Assembly: GCA_903864275.1 (NCBI GenBank)
Contig: CAIPFE010000059.1
Span: 62,001-126,000 of the forward strand
Origin: an uncultured Mucilaginibacter sp.
Lineage (GTDB): Bacteria; Bacteroidota; Bacteroidia; Sphingobacteriales; Sphingobacteriaceae
DNA length: 64,000 bases
Direction of reading: 5' to 3'
The notes under the pieces are model-generated. The model was given only the letters and a program-made list of their open reading frames with translations. It was not told where the DNA came from and ran no database searches. A program made the translations under genes and the position numbers. Positions within the stretch are counted from its first letter, which is position 1; each line of letters begins with the position of its first letter. Below are positions 43,316 through 51,249 of this stretch, in pieces.

Positions 43316-44455
43316 ATGATTGAAGATATCCGCTTGCAGGCTGTAGCCCGTTTTGTTGATTTTGACTTTGAAAATGATACGGAATTACAGGAGTTAGTTG
43401 ATCTGGCTTCGGCCGTCAGCGATACGCCTGTTGCTTTGATCACACTGCTGGATAAGGACACGCAATATTTAAAAGTAAGAAAAGGGACAGAGGAAACTGC
43501 CATGCCACGCCAGGTAAGTTTTTGCACACATGCTATTGAGCAAAATGATGTAATGGTTGTGCCTGATATGCTTAAAGACGACCGGTTTACAAACAACCCC
43601 CTGGTAAGGGGCGCTGCAGCAGTGCGGTTTTATGCAGGTGTACCGTTAACAACCTCCGGCGGCCATAAATTAGGGACCCTTTGTGTGCTTGATGTCAAAC
43701 AGCATACATTAAATCAGCACCAGCAAATGGTACTAAAAGTGCTGGCTAACCAGGTAATGAAGATAATGGAGCTGCGGATAGGATTAGAGATGCTGGAGAA
43801 AAACCAGGTAGAATTAGCCGAACAGAAAGAAATCAATAACGATGCCAATATCAGGCTGCGGTCGTTTTTTGAGAGCTCGCCAAACTTCCAGGTATTGCTT
43901 GGTAAAAGCGGAGAAGTGATAGATTTTAACAAAACAGCCGTTAATTTTTTAAAGATTATACATAAAATTGAAATAAAACGGGGCGATCAATTTGTGAAGT
44001 TTATACACCCCGAATTTATTGCTGCTTTTATCGACAGGTATAACCTGGCCCTGGAAGGTGAAAAATCGATGGAGGAAGGCTCAACCACTTACGAAGAAAC
44101 CGGTTTAATATGGTGGGAAGCCGCCTTTGAGCCGGCCCACGACAGGCATGGCGACATAATTGGCATTTCCTACATTATCCGTAATGTAACCGAACGTAAG
44201 CTGAAAGAACAAAAAATAATCTCCCAAAATGAATCGCTGTTAAAAATAGCCCATATCCAAGCGCACGAATTCCGGGCGCCACTTACTTCAATCATGGGAT
44301 TAATGAGCCTTATAAAACAAGAAGACTACGTAGCGCCGAAAGAATACCTGCAATTACTTGAGCAAGCCGTACACACGCTCGATGACAGGATAAGGCAGGT
44401 AATAAGTGACGTGGATAATAATGTTGTTGGTAACGGGGTTGCGAATCATCGTTAG
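43316..44455 (+). CDS. GAF-PAS histidine-kinase-like protein lacking an ATPase domain
   Basis: 379 residues. A GAF domain spans about 20-160 (DTPVALITLLDKDTQYLKVRKG; RQVSFCTHAIEQNDVMVVPDM; VRFYAGVPLTTSGGHKLGTLCVLD), a short coiled linker follows, then a PAS domain about 180-300 (RSFFESSPNFQVLLGKSGEVIDFN; GLIWWEAAFEPAHDRHGDIIGISYIIRNVTERK), then a HisKA-like helix with HEFRAPLTSIMGL (His317). The protein stops about 60 residues later, where the HATPase domain would begin. There is no response regulator nearby. It may be phosphorylated by another kinase, act as a dimerising sensor, or be a truncated kinase. Confidence 0.8.
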   Translation: MIEDIRLQAVARFVDFDFENDTELQELVDLASAVSDTPVALITLLDKDTQYLKVRKGTEETAMPRQVSFCTHAIEQNDVMVVPDMLKDDRFTNNPLVRGAAAVRFYAGVPLTTSGGHKLGTLCVLDVKQHTLNQHQQMVLKVLANQVMKIMELRIGLEMLEKNQVELAEQKEINNDANIRLRSFFESSPNFQVLLGKSGEVIDFNKTAVNFLKIIHKIEIKRGDQFVKFIHPEFIAAFIDRYNLALEGEKSMEEGSTTYEETGLIWWEAAFEPAHDRHGDIIGISYIIRNVTERKLKEQKIISQNESLLKIAHIQAHEFRAPLTSIMGLMSLIKQEDYVAPKEYLQLLEQAVHTLDDRIRQVISDVDNNVVGNGVANHR

Positions 44456-44545
44456 CGAAATTTGCTTTATTGACTAAATGTAAACTTGCTCATTGACCTT
44501 ATCAACTCCCCCTTTTTTAACCTCCCCTTTAAACATTGGAAATGT

Positions 44546-44553
44546 TATCTTTG
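44546..44553 (+). promoter_or_regulatory. -7 promoter box for the Fic gene
   Basis: TATCTTTG matches TAnnTTTG, 28 nt before the ATG at 44582. It indicates that the Fic gene is transcribed apart from the GAF gene. Confidence 0.5.
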
Positions 44554-44581
44554 AAATACCGAAAATATTTTTTTGAAAATA

Positions 44582-45379
44582 ATGGATTTACCGGGGCTGA
44601 TAAAAAGGTATAAAAGTTTGGGCATTGGTGACGTAATTGACCACGAAAAATTTAACCTGATCTCAATTGTTCATCATTCTACGAGGATCGAAGGCTCTAC
44701 TTTAAATGAGATAGAAGCACAGGTACTGATCAATGAAGGGCTTACGCCAAAAGGTAAGCCGATGCATGATAGTTTGATGGTTACAGATTATTACGCTGCA
44801 TTATTGTTCACTTTAGCTTCGGCGAAAGAAAAAAGGCTCGTTACAACCAGTTTAATCCAGGAAATAAATGCCCTCGTTGTCAAAAATACGGGCAAAGTTT
44901 ACAATACTGTTTTTGGCATAATTGACTCAACCACCGGCGCGTTCAGAAAGGGAAATGTTTCAGCTGGTTCGACCTATTTTCCGAATTACGATAAAGTTGA
45001 ATCCCTTACCGATGAGATGACCGGCAAAATAACTGAATTAATGAGGGGTACAAATGCTGTATCCGATCAGGTAAATCTTTCTTTCGACGCTCATTTTAAT
45101 TTGGTAAGCATCCACCCGTTTTATGACGGCAATGGCCGTACCTCGCGTTTGTTAATGAATTATATACAGGCTTACTATAATTTACCCCTTGCCATTGTAA
45201 ACAGTGATGCCAAAACGGAATATATCCAGGCTTTAATCAGTACCAGGGAAAAGAATGATGTTGCTATTTTCAGGAAGTTTATGGCTGCGGAATATGCTAA
45301 GCTTCTCGAAGACGAAATAAAAAGATTTGAGGAAATCGATAGGCCGAAAAAAGGTACAGGGTTTAATTTGATGTTTTAG
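44582..45379 (+). CDS. Fic family protein with N-terminal inhibitory motif
   Basis: Fic enzymes usually attach AMP (or another nucleotide part) to target proteins. From the ATG at 44582: STRIEG at 33-38 matches the inhibitory (S/T)xxxE(G/N) helix, here N-terminal as in class II, and HPFYDGNGRTSR at 178-189 is the complete active-site motif with His178. So the enzyme looks active but self-restrained by Glu37. Length 265. An in-frame TTG at 44573 would add three residues only. There is no partner antitoxin gene nearby, which fits a protein that carries its own inhibitor. Targets are unknown. Confidence 0.87.
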   Translation: MDLPGLIKRYKSLGIGDVIDHEKFNLISIVHHSTRIEGSTLNEIEAQVLINEGLTPKGKPMHDSLMVTDYYAALLFTLASAKEKRLVTTSLIQEINALVVKNTGKVYNTVFGIIDSTTGAFRKGNVSAGSTYFPNYDKVESLTDEMTGKITELMRGTNAVSDQVNLSFDAHFNLVSIHPFYDGNGRTSRLLMNYIQAYYNLPLAIVNSDAKTEYIQALISTREKNDVAIFRKFMAAEYAKLLEDEIKRFEEIDRPKKGTGFNLMF

Positions 45380-45442
45380 TGGGTAACCTGCAAGGCAAAA
45401 ATAACCTGCCAGTTTAACCTTTTAAAGCCGCGGAAGCTGGAG

Positions 45443-45850
45443 TTAATATTTCCATTTGCCTGATTGGTCGGCTTGGCGTTCAAGTTGCTTATAGTATTTC
45501 TCCACACTCCTTTCTGCTTTTCTCCATTGTCGCCTTGTCCAAACAGCACCCAAATCATTAACTGTTTTGTTGATTAAAAGCACATTAAGATGTTTAGTTA
45601 TATCATTAACTTCCCGTTTTTCTTGCGTGTAACCAATTGATTTATAGGTTAGGGTATCTCCTGTGGAAGCATTGATGTAATAAAACCCGCCAGTGTCAGT
45701 TTCAACTTCTTGATGAGTTCTCGTGTTAGTTATTCGAGCATAAGGCACATTTTCCATTTGCTGACCAACTACCCGCCCTTTTATAGGATTGTCTTGTGCA
45801 AACATTGAAAATGCAAAAGAAAGAAATAAGCAAGTGAGGCTAAATTTCAT
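45443..45850 (-). CDS. Secreted carboxypeptidase-D-like regulatory domain protein
   Basis: 135 residues, signal peptide MKFSLTCLFLSFAFSMFAQ, then one carboxypeptidase regulatory-like beta-sandwich: IKGRVVGQQMENVPYARITNTRTHQEVETDTGGFYYINASTGDTLTYKSIGY. The end is basic and helical (RRQWRKAERSVEKYYKQL). Such domains are often N-terminal parts of TonB receptors in this phylum; here no receptor follows. Function unknown. Confidence 0.75.
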   Translation of the reverse strand: MKFSLTCLFLSFAFSMFAQDNPIKGRVVGQQMENVPYARITNTRTHQEVETDTGGFYYINASTGDTLTYKSIGYTQEKREVNDITKHLNVLLINKTVNDLGAVWTRRQWRKAERSVEKYYKQLERQADQSGKWKY

Positions 45851-45900
45851 AATAAGATATTAGATTGGCGAAGTTACGTCAATCATTTTTCAATTTTCAT

Positions 45901-45908
45901 TACATTTG
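45901..45908 (+). promoter_or_regulatory. -7 promoter box for the EVE gene
   Basis: TACATTTG matches TAnnTTTG and lies 15 nt before the ATG at 45924. It overlaps an in-frame TTG that would otherwise be a longer start, arguing against that start. Confidence 0.55.
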
Positions 45909-45923
45909 ACAAAACCTTTAAAC

Positions 45924-46328
45924 ATGAACTATTGGTTAGTAAAATCAGAACCCGAAAAATATAGCTGGGAACGACTTAATAAAGAAGGCCGTACCTTTTG
46001 GGACGGCGTGCGCAATTTCCAGGCGCGCAATAATTTGCGCGAAATGAAGGAAGGCGACCTGGTGCTGTTTTATCATAGCCAGGAAGGCAAGGAAGTGGTG
46101 GGCATTGCCAAAGTGGTAAAAGAATCGTACCAGGACCCTACCACCACCGACCCAAATTGGGTAGTTGTCGACATCGCCCCCGTTGAAGCCTTAAAACATC
46201 CGGTAACGCTTGAGCAAATAAAAGCCGATGAAAAATTACAAAATATCCACCTGGTGCGCCAGGGCAGGTTGTCGGTAATGGGGCTTAAACGCGAGGAATT
46301 TGATCACATTGTTGCGTTGGGCAGTTGA
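45924..46328 (+). CDS. EVE domain protein
   Basis: 134 residues, all one EVE (PUA-like) domain: MNYWLVKSEPEKYSWERLNKEGRTFWDGVRNFQARNNLREMKEGDLVLFYHS, GIAKVVKESYQDPTTTDPNWVVVDIAPV, and the closing LSVMGLKREEFDHIVALG. EVE proteins bind modified bases in DNA or RNA (the human THYN1 type); bacterial stand-alone members have no fixed role, and fused ones occur in restriction systems. There is no nuclease or methylase next to it. The start at 45924 is chosen since MNYWLVKSEP is the conserved beginning. Confidence 0.87.
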   Translation: MNYWLVKSEPEKYSWERLNKEGRTFWDGVRNFQARNNLREMKEGDLVLFYHSQEGKEVVGIAKVVKESYQDPTTTDPNWVVVDIAPVEALKHPVTLEQIKADEKLQNIHLVRQGRLSVMGLKREEFDHIVALGS

Positions 46329-46332
46329 TAAA

Positions 46333-46384
46333 TTTTGTAGGGACACAAGATTTTGTGTCCCTACAAAATTTTGTGTCCCTACAA
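46333..46384. repeat. REP-like hairpin (GTAGGGACACAA family)
   Basis: TTTTGTAGGGACACAA (46333-46348), reverse complement TTGTGTCCCTACAAAA (46353-46368), then a second copy TTGTGTCCCTACAA (46371-46384). It begins four bases after the EVE stop. Resembling GTAGAGACGC-type hairpins are dispersed in many Bacteroidota genomes. Confidence 0.8.
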
Positions 46385-46447
46385 TATACCCGCGTCCAGC
46401 ATATGCGGCGCGAAATATGCGCCCGGCCACTAATTAAACGTTGATTT

Positions 46448-47587
46448 ATGGGTCAATACAGGCTGTTAACCATCCTAAAATATTTTCTAAAAAGTGCCTT
46501 AATTGCGCTTGTCTTCTCGCTGCCTTTCACCGCCGCTGCCCAATCACCATTTAAAAACTTCCGTAATTTATTCGACATCCCAAAAAGCTATGTGGTTCAT
46601 TATGTAAAAACCCCGCCTTTAATTAATGGCAACATAGATGACCCTGTTTGGCAGCAGGCCCAATGGACGGCTAATTTTGTGGACATCGAGGGCGACCCAA
46701 AACCACGTCCGCCGCTGCAAACCAATGTAAAAATGCTATGGGATGACAGTTGCCTCTATATCGCCGCGCAGATCAATGACCCGAATGTATGGGCCAACTT
46801 AACCCATCACGATGACATTATTTTCCGCGACAATGATTTCGAGGTTTTTATTAACCCCAATAACAGTACGCACCAGTATTTCGAAATTGAATACAATGCC
46901 CTGAATACCGTTTTCGACCTTTTTTTGAACAAGCCATATCGAAATGGCGGCAATGCCATGATCAATTGGAATGTGGAAGGTTTACGGTCGGCGGTGAAAA
47001 TACAGGGAACATTGAACAATCCATTGGATACAGACAAAGGCTGGGCCATTGAGATGGCTATTCCGTTCAGGGCCATCAGCCTCGGTAACAATGTGCAGGT
47101 GCCGAAGGAGGGTATTTTTTGGCGCATCAATTTCTCACGGGTGGAGTGGGATACAAAAGTTGTTAACGGCAAATATGTTAAGCTAACAGATAATGCTGGT
47201 CATAACTTGCCCGAACATAATTGGGTGTGGTCGCCGCAGCACGTAGTGGATATGCATCAGCCCGAACGCTGGGGGTACCTGCAGTTCAGCAAGAACAGTG
47301 CAAATAACACCTTTAATTTACCCTATTCCGAACTGCAGAAAATATATTTATGGCTTATTTATTACCAGGAAAAGATATGGTACAAGCAGCACCATACTTA
47401 TACGCCTGTATTAAAAAATTTCGAGCTTAAAAGCAATGTTACCATTAATAATTATGTGAACGCGCTGAAGTTAGAAGCTACGAGGCACCAGTTTATTGCG
47501 TTTGTTACCGATAAAAATGATAAGATAACCTGGACGATAAACCAGGAAGGGCTCGTGCGGCAGTTGGATGCAAAGTCAGGGGAGTAA
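46448..47587 (+). CDS. Secreted carbohydrate-binding family 9-like protein
   Basis: 379 residues with signal peptide or N-terminal anchor (about 10-31, LKSALIALVFSLPFTAAA), then a CBM9-like domain: TPPLINGNIDDPVWQQAQWTANFVDIEGDPKPRPPLQTNVKMLWDDSCLYIAAQINDPNVWA and EMAIPFRAI. Members occur as parts of xylanases or as stand-alone exported proteins; no catalytic domain is attached here and no sugar-utilisation genes are nearby. The last 120 residues are less conserved. Sugar binding is plausible but not certain. Confidence 0.8.
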   Translation: MGQYRLLTILKYFLKSALIALVFSLPFTAAAQSPFKNFRNLFDIPKSYVVHYVKTPPLINGNIDDPVWQQAQWTANFVDIEGDPKPRPPLQTNVKMLWDDSCLYIAAQINDPNVWANLTHHDDIIFRDNDFEVFINPNNSTHQYFEIEYNALNTVFDLFLNKPYRNGGNAMINWNVEGLRSAVKIQGTLNNPLDTDKGWAIEMAIPFRAISLGNNVQVPKEGIFWRINFSRVEWDTKVVNGKYVKLTDNAGHNLPEHNWVWSPQHVVDMHQPERWGYLQFSKNSANNTFNLPYSELQKIYLWLIYYQEKIWYKQHHTYTPVLKNFELKSNVTINNYVNALKLEATRHQFIAFVTDKNDKITWTINQEGLVRQLDAKSGE

Positions 47588-47608
47588 TAAAAGATCAGGA
47601 TAATAATA

Positions 47609-47685
47609 TCGAACACCGAATGTTGAATAGTGAATGTTGAAGGGTACTTCGGGGTTCATTATTCAACATTCGATATTCGTCATTA
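47609..47685. repeat. Palindromic word-repeat element (GAATGTTGA type)
   Basis: Left arm 47609-47641 (CGAACACCGAATGTTGAATAGTGAATGTTGA) and right arm 47655-47685 (TTCATTATTCAACATTCGATATTCGTCATT) are reverse complements. It lies between two converging genes. Confidence 0.8.
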
Positions 47686-47718
47686 AAAAATTCAAAATAT
47701 TAGGTCGTTTAGTTCTGC

Positions 47719-48594
47719 CTACTCAAAATACAAATCCTGCTTTTTATAATCGATAGTAAACTTATATTTTTTTAACACCCCGCCTCCGATACTGCCGTCA
47801 ATATTTTTATCAGCGAAAGCGCCCGTTTTAAGCATGGGTATACGTGTGGCTACGTTCGCCAGGCTAAGCTTGCCGATCTTAAAATGATCCAGGGTAAAGG
47901 TACGGGCATATATCGGGCCACCCAGGCCATAGCCCGTAATTGTGGTGTCTGATAGTTTATATTTCGTCATAAAATCATTTTTGATGGCGAAATGATTAAA
48001 AAGGGTAAAGGCCGTACGGTCGCCGGTATCAATAATTACCGAGGCATTAATACCATCAATTTGCACGTTGATGCGGGGTAACTGCCCCTGGTAAAGAACA
48101 AACGGTACCGGCGAATCCGCCTTATACGATTTATAAAAATGGATCACCCTGCCGGGATAATCGGTTTGTACGGCGTAATCTTTCATAAAAGTATAGCCAA
48201 TAATTCCGTCCAGATACGGGAGGTGCAGCTTTTCCCTGATCTCGGACATATCAATCACTAAAAAATGGGCCTTTACTATATTAACAGGCCCGATCTTAGC
48301 GGTATCAACAATGGCAGACCCGGCTTCAACTGTTTTAGCGCCCGCTCCGCTCTGCCGGGTTTTATTGCTTTGCTCCAGGTTCAATAATTTAGCGGTTTTC
48401 GCATCCAGGCCATAATCAGCGCCGCAATCCAGGATAAAATGGAAGGTATGATGTTTAATGGTTACGTCAATAAATTGACGGTTATCGATCAATGTAAAGG
48501 GTATCGAAAAAACGGGTTTATTTTGGGCGCCGCAATTTGTACAGCCCAGCATAAGTAAAAAGGTAAGCGCCAGTGCTGCATATAGATTCCGCAT
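47719..48594 (-). CDS. Secreted retropepsin-like aspartic protease
   Basis: 291 residues with signal peptide MRNLYAALALTFLLMLGCTNCGA (a lipoprotein form is possible, Cys18). Two retropepsin-like repeats: FHFILDCGADYGLD and SVIIDTGDRTAFTLF, the expected Asp-containing motifs; the first has DCG where DTG or DSG is usual. GIIGYTFMKDYAVQTDYPGRVIHFYK separates them. Such proteins are common in Bacteroidota and few have known substrates. The Cys may weaken or tune activity. Confidence 0.82.
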   Translation of the reverse strand: MRNLYAALALTFLLMLGCTNCGAQNKPVFSIPFTLIDNRQFIDVTIKHHTFHFILDCGADYGLDAKTAKLLNLEQSNKTRQSGAGAKTVEAGSAIVDTAKIGPVNIVKAHFLVIDMSEIREKLHLPYLDGIIGYTFMKDYAVQTDYPGRVIHFYKSYKADSPVPFVLYQGQLPRINVQIDGINASVIIDTGDRTAFTLFNHFAIKNDFMTKYKLSDTTITGYGLGGPIYARTFTLDHFKIGKLSLANVATRIPMLKTGAFADKNIDGSIGGGVLKKYKFTIDYKKQDLYFE

Positions 48595-48703
48595 GGATTA
48601 AGGATTTTAGCATTTGATAGTTTGTATTGGCATTTGTTACAACCACCTAATGGCGTAGTTATGCAAAAAAACCGCTAAATTTAGCCCTACTATTAACTTT
48701 ACT

Positions 48704-50383
48704 ATGAAATTTCTACGGTTTGCGATGCTGCTGGTAATAATAATTGATATAAGATTGCCTGTAGCGAACGGAGCCTCACGGAAGTTTTTAAGTCCAGGAC
48801 CAGTCGTTTCGTTAGACTGCCCGCAAATCGACGATAGCCGTATCGTTATTTATCCCAGTTCATGCAATACGGCAGATGGCACAATAACGGGCATAACTGG
48901 GACTGGCACCGGTACCCTGACATTTACCTGGCTAAATGGTGAAAAAGATATTATCGGGCATGGCGCCGACCTGCTAAATGCGGCGCCGGGAACCTATACC
49001 TTACAATTGCGCGATCAAAGTAAATGCCTGGCCGCAACCAAAACTTATACAGTGGGGCAAAGGAACAATATCGTAATTGATGAGAGCAAATTGAAGATAA
49101 AAGCCGCGGGCTGCAACGGGGCCGACGGGTCAGTGACCGGCTTAAGTATCAGTAATGCCGCGCAATACCAATGGTTTACTGCAGCTAATAAATTGGTAAC
49201 ATCCACCGCCGACCTTACCAACGTGATCAACGGGATTTATACGCTTACAGTCACTGCAGCCGATGGCTGCAGCACGACGAAAGCTTACGAGGTGCCCACC
49301 ACTGGTTATTTTCCAAAACCAATACATGTCGATACTACTATAGGTTCTTGTGGTGGCAGTCCGGGTACAATTACATTGACATTTAATCCAGCTCCGAAAG
49401 ATCCGGCGTACACTTTCTATGCAAGGACTTCCGACGGCTCAGTGATTGTGACCAGAGTGTTACAGTACGGCGACGGCACCCCCGTTAAAATAGATATTCC
49501 CATGCCAGATGCCAATTCACCAGTTACCGTGACTTTGACTAACCCCACTTATTGCACAGCGATAGTCGGCCAGTATTCGCTGCCGAACCCGGTTTTTGCC
49601 ATATTGGAAGGGCAGTTTTTTTTAGTTAGAAATGACGCATGCGGGCGAAAAACGGGCGGCGTTTTTGGCCTGAAAATTTCAGGTGGAACACAGCCTTCTA
49701 AATATCCCAACCAAATTTGGACATGGACGGACAGCCTTGGTAATGTGGTTAGTACCTTCCCCGGCAACCTCACCAGCGTTGGAAAAGGTACATATACGCT
49801 TACCGTAAAGGACATTCACGGCTGCAGCGATACAAAGACATTCAGCGTTGCAGACAGCGCGGGCGAGGCCCTGCCGCCAGGAATAAACGGCGTTACGCTT
49901 TGCCTGCCAGCCACCATTACTTTATCTATAATAAACCCAAACCCTAAGTTTAAATACAAATTATATGATAGTACACAGTCAACAGAAATAGAGGAAAATG
50001 CTGCCGGGCTATTCCAGGTAAAGGTTACGCATACCACAAAGTATTACGCGACTACGGTAAACGGCCTTTGCGAAAGCGATGAAACGCCCGTCACGGTCAC
50101 GGTTATAGCGCCCGGGGTAATAATTCCGAATACCTTTACGCCAAACAACGATGGCATAAACGACTATTGGGACATCCCGCATATCAATGATTTCCCGGGC
50201 GCCGAAATAAGTATTTTTAACCGCGACGGGCAGTTGGTATTTCATTCTATAGATTACAGTCATCCTTTTAATGGGAATTATAACGGCAAAAAATTACCGG
50301 TTGGCACTTATTATTATCTCATTGACTTGAAACAACCGGAGTGTTTTGGCAAGATATCGGGCAGCTTAACGATCATCCGGTGA
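48704..50383 (+). CDS. Secreted protein with gliding-motility C-terminal (T9SS type B sorting) domain
   Basis: 559 residues. Signal peptide about 1-24; three or more SprB-like repeat segments, each with CNxADGxITG, GCNGADGSVTG or ACGRKTGGVFG; and the C-terminal type B sorting domain from about 473 (VIIPNTFTPNNDGINDYWDIPHINDFPGAEISIFNRDGQLVFHS to the end). Export by the type IX secretion system to the cell surface is expected. The role of the repeats is unknown, perhaps adhesion. The gene implies that this organism has T9SS, although its core genes are not in the window. Confidence 0.9.
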   Translation: MKFLRFAMLLVIIIDIRLPVANGASRKFLSPGPVVSLDCPQIDDSRIVIYPSSCNTADGTITGITGTGTGTLTFTWLNGEKDIIGHGADLLNAAPGTYTLQLRDQSKCLAATKTYTVGQRNNIVIDESKLKIKAAGCNGADGSVTGLSISNAAQYQWFTAANKLVTSTADLTNVINGIYTLTVTAADGCSTTKAYEVPTTGYFPKPIHVDTTIGSCGGSPGTITLTFNPAPKDPAYTFYARTSDGSVIVTRVLQYGDGTPVKIDIPMPDANSPVTVTLTNPTYCTAIVGQYSLPNPVFAILEGQFFLVRNDACGRKTGGVFGLKISGGTQPSKYPNQIWTWTDSLGNVVSTFPGNLTSVGKGTYTLTVKDIHGCSDTKTFSVADSAGEALPPGINGVTLCLPATITLSIINPNPKFKYKLYDSTQSTEIEENAAGLFQVKVTHTTKYYATTVNGLCESDETPVTVTVIAPGVIIPNTFTPNNDGINDYWDIPHINDFPGAEISIFNRDGQLVFHSIDYSHPFNGNYNGKKLPVGTYYYLIDLKQPECFGKISGSLTIIR

Positions 50384-50390
50384 TCGAAAT

Positions 50391-50440
50391 TTACCACGGA
50401 GGCCGCGAAGGAGGCACAAAGAACACGAAGATTGATAGAT
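50391..50440 (+). repeat. Fragment of a dispersed CACGGAGG-type repeat
   Basis: ACCACGGAGGCCGCGAAGG then AGGCACAAAGAACACGAAGA after the T9SS gene stop. Similar CACAGAGG-type segments recur in many bacterial genomes. No reverse arm is visible here; remnant only. Confidence 0.4.
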
Positions 50441-50503
50441 CTGTACCGAATTTGGTTTTTACTTTTTCGTCTTGGTTCCTGGGTCTAATATCTTGGCTCT
50501 TTA

Positions 50504-51028
50504 TTAGTCTTTTTGCACCCCTGAAAATAAAGCCTTCAATTCTGTGGCATCGTCAGCCTTCATTTTGCCGGCAAGTATCAGGCGCAGCTGGCGGCGGCGA
50601 AGTGCACCGTTAAATAATTCGATTTCGTCTGCAGTTTGGGGTACCAGTTCAGGCACAGGTATCGTGCGCCCGTTTTGGTCAAGGGCTACAAAAGTATAAT
50701 AAGCTTCGTTGCTTTTGATCCTTGAGCCGGACGGGATATTTTCGGCCCAAACTTCAAGCCTTACTTCAAGGGAAGTGGTAAATGCGCGCGAAACTTTAGC
50801 CTCAATGGTGATCACGTCGCCAAGTTTAATAGGGTGCTTAAAGGAAACATTATCAACTGATGCTGTGACTACAATGCGGTTGCAATGCTTTTGCGCCGAT
50901 ATAGCCGCCGCAATATCCATCCAGTGCAATAAACGCCCGCCCATTAAATTATTCATTGTGTTCGTATCATTGGGTAATACCAGTTCATTCATGATGGTAT
51001 GCGATTCTTTGGGCGTTTTTCCTTTCAT
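50504..51028 (-). CDS. Acyl-CoA thioesterase (hotdog fold)
   Basis: 174 residues of the acyl-CoA hydrolase (YciA/BFIT-like) group: LVLPNDTNTMNNLMGGRLLHWMDIAAAISAQKHCNRIVVTASVDNVSFKHPIKLGDVITIEAKV and SNEAYYTFVALDQNGR. It hydrolyses acyl-CoA to free acid; chain length is not readable. The -7 box at 51045-51052 gives a short leader. No lipid genes surround it. Confidence 0.92.
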   Translation of the reverse strand: MKGKTPKESHTIMNELVLPNDTNTMNNLMGGRLLHWMDIAAAISAQKHCNRIVVTASVDNVSFKHPIKLGDVITIEAKVSRAFTTSLEVRLEVWAENIPSGSRIKSNEAYYTFVALDQNGRTIPVPELVPQTADEIELFNGALRRRQLRLILAGKMKADDATELKALFSGVQKD

Positions 51029-51044
51029 TGGGTGGCGTTTGGTG

Positions 51045-51052
51045 CAAAGATA
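51045..51052 (-). promoter_or_regulatory. -7 promoter box for the thioesterase gene
   Basis: TATCTTTG on the minus strand matches TAnnTTTG, 16 nt before the ATG. Confidence 0.55.
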
Positions 51053-51063
51053 CTCTTTAAGCG

Positions 51064-51197
51064 CAAAGCTAAAAGCAGAAAGCTTAAAGCAAAAAGTGTT
51101 TTGTAAAATAGGCTGTTTAAACTAAAAAAATAATTCCACTTTAACGTTTCTGCGTCCTTCGGCTTTGGTCTTTTAGCTTTCCGCTTTCTGCTTTTTT
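51064..51197. repeat. Palindromic word-repeat element (AAGCTAAAAGC type)
   Basis: Left arm 51064-51097 (AAAGCTAAAAGCAGAAAGC, TTAAAGCAAAAAG) and right arm 51171-51197 (TTTTAGCTTTCCGCTTTCTG, CTTTTTT) are reverse complements; the loop of about 73 nt is larger than at most loci. Confidence 0.75.
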
Positions 51198-51249
51198 ATA
51201 TTGTGTAATTAACTTAGTTTTAGCGTCTCAATAATTCAAATCCTTTTTT

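Noticed and set aside
44573..44581. TTG start of the Fic gene three codons upstream
   Set aside because: The ATG at 44582 is adequate and the TTG adds only three residues. Both are possible, but the ATG is the simpler choice.
50341..50613. A 90-residue plus-strand frame after the T9SS gene
   Set aside because: It overlaps the end of the T9SS gene in another frame, crosses a CACGGAGG-type repeat and runs antisense into the thioesterase gene.
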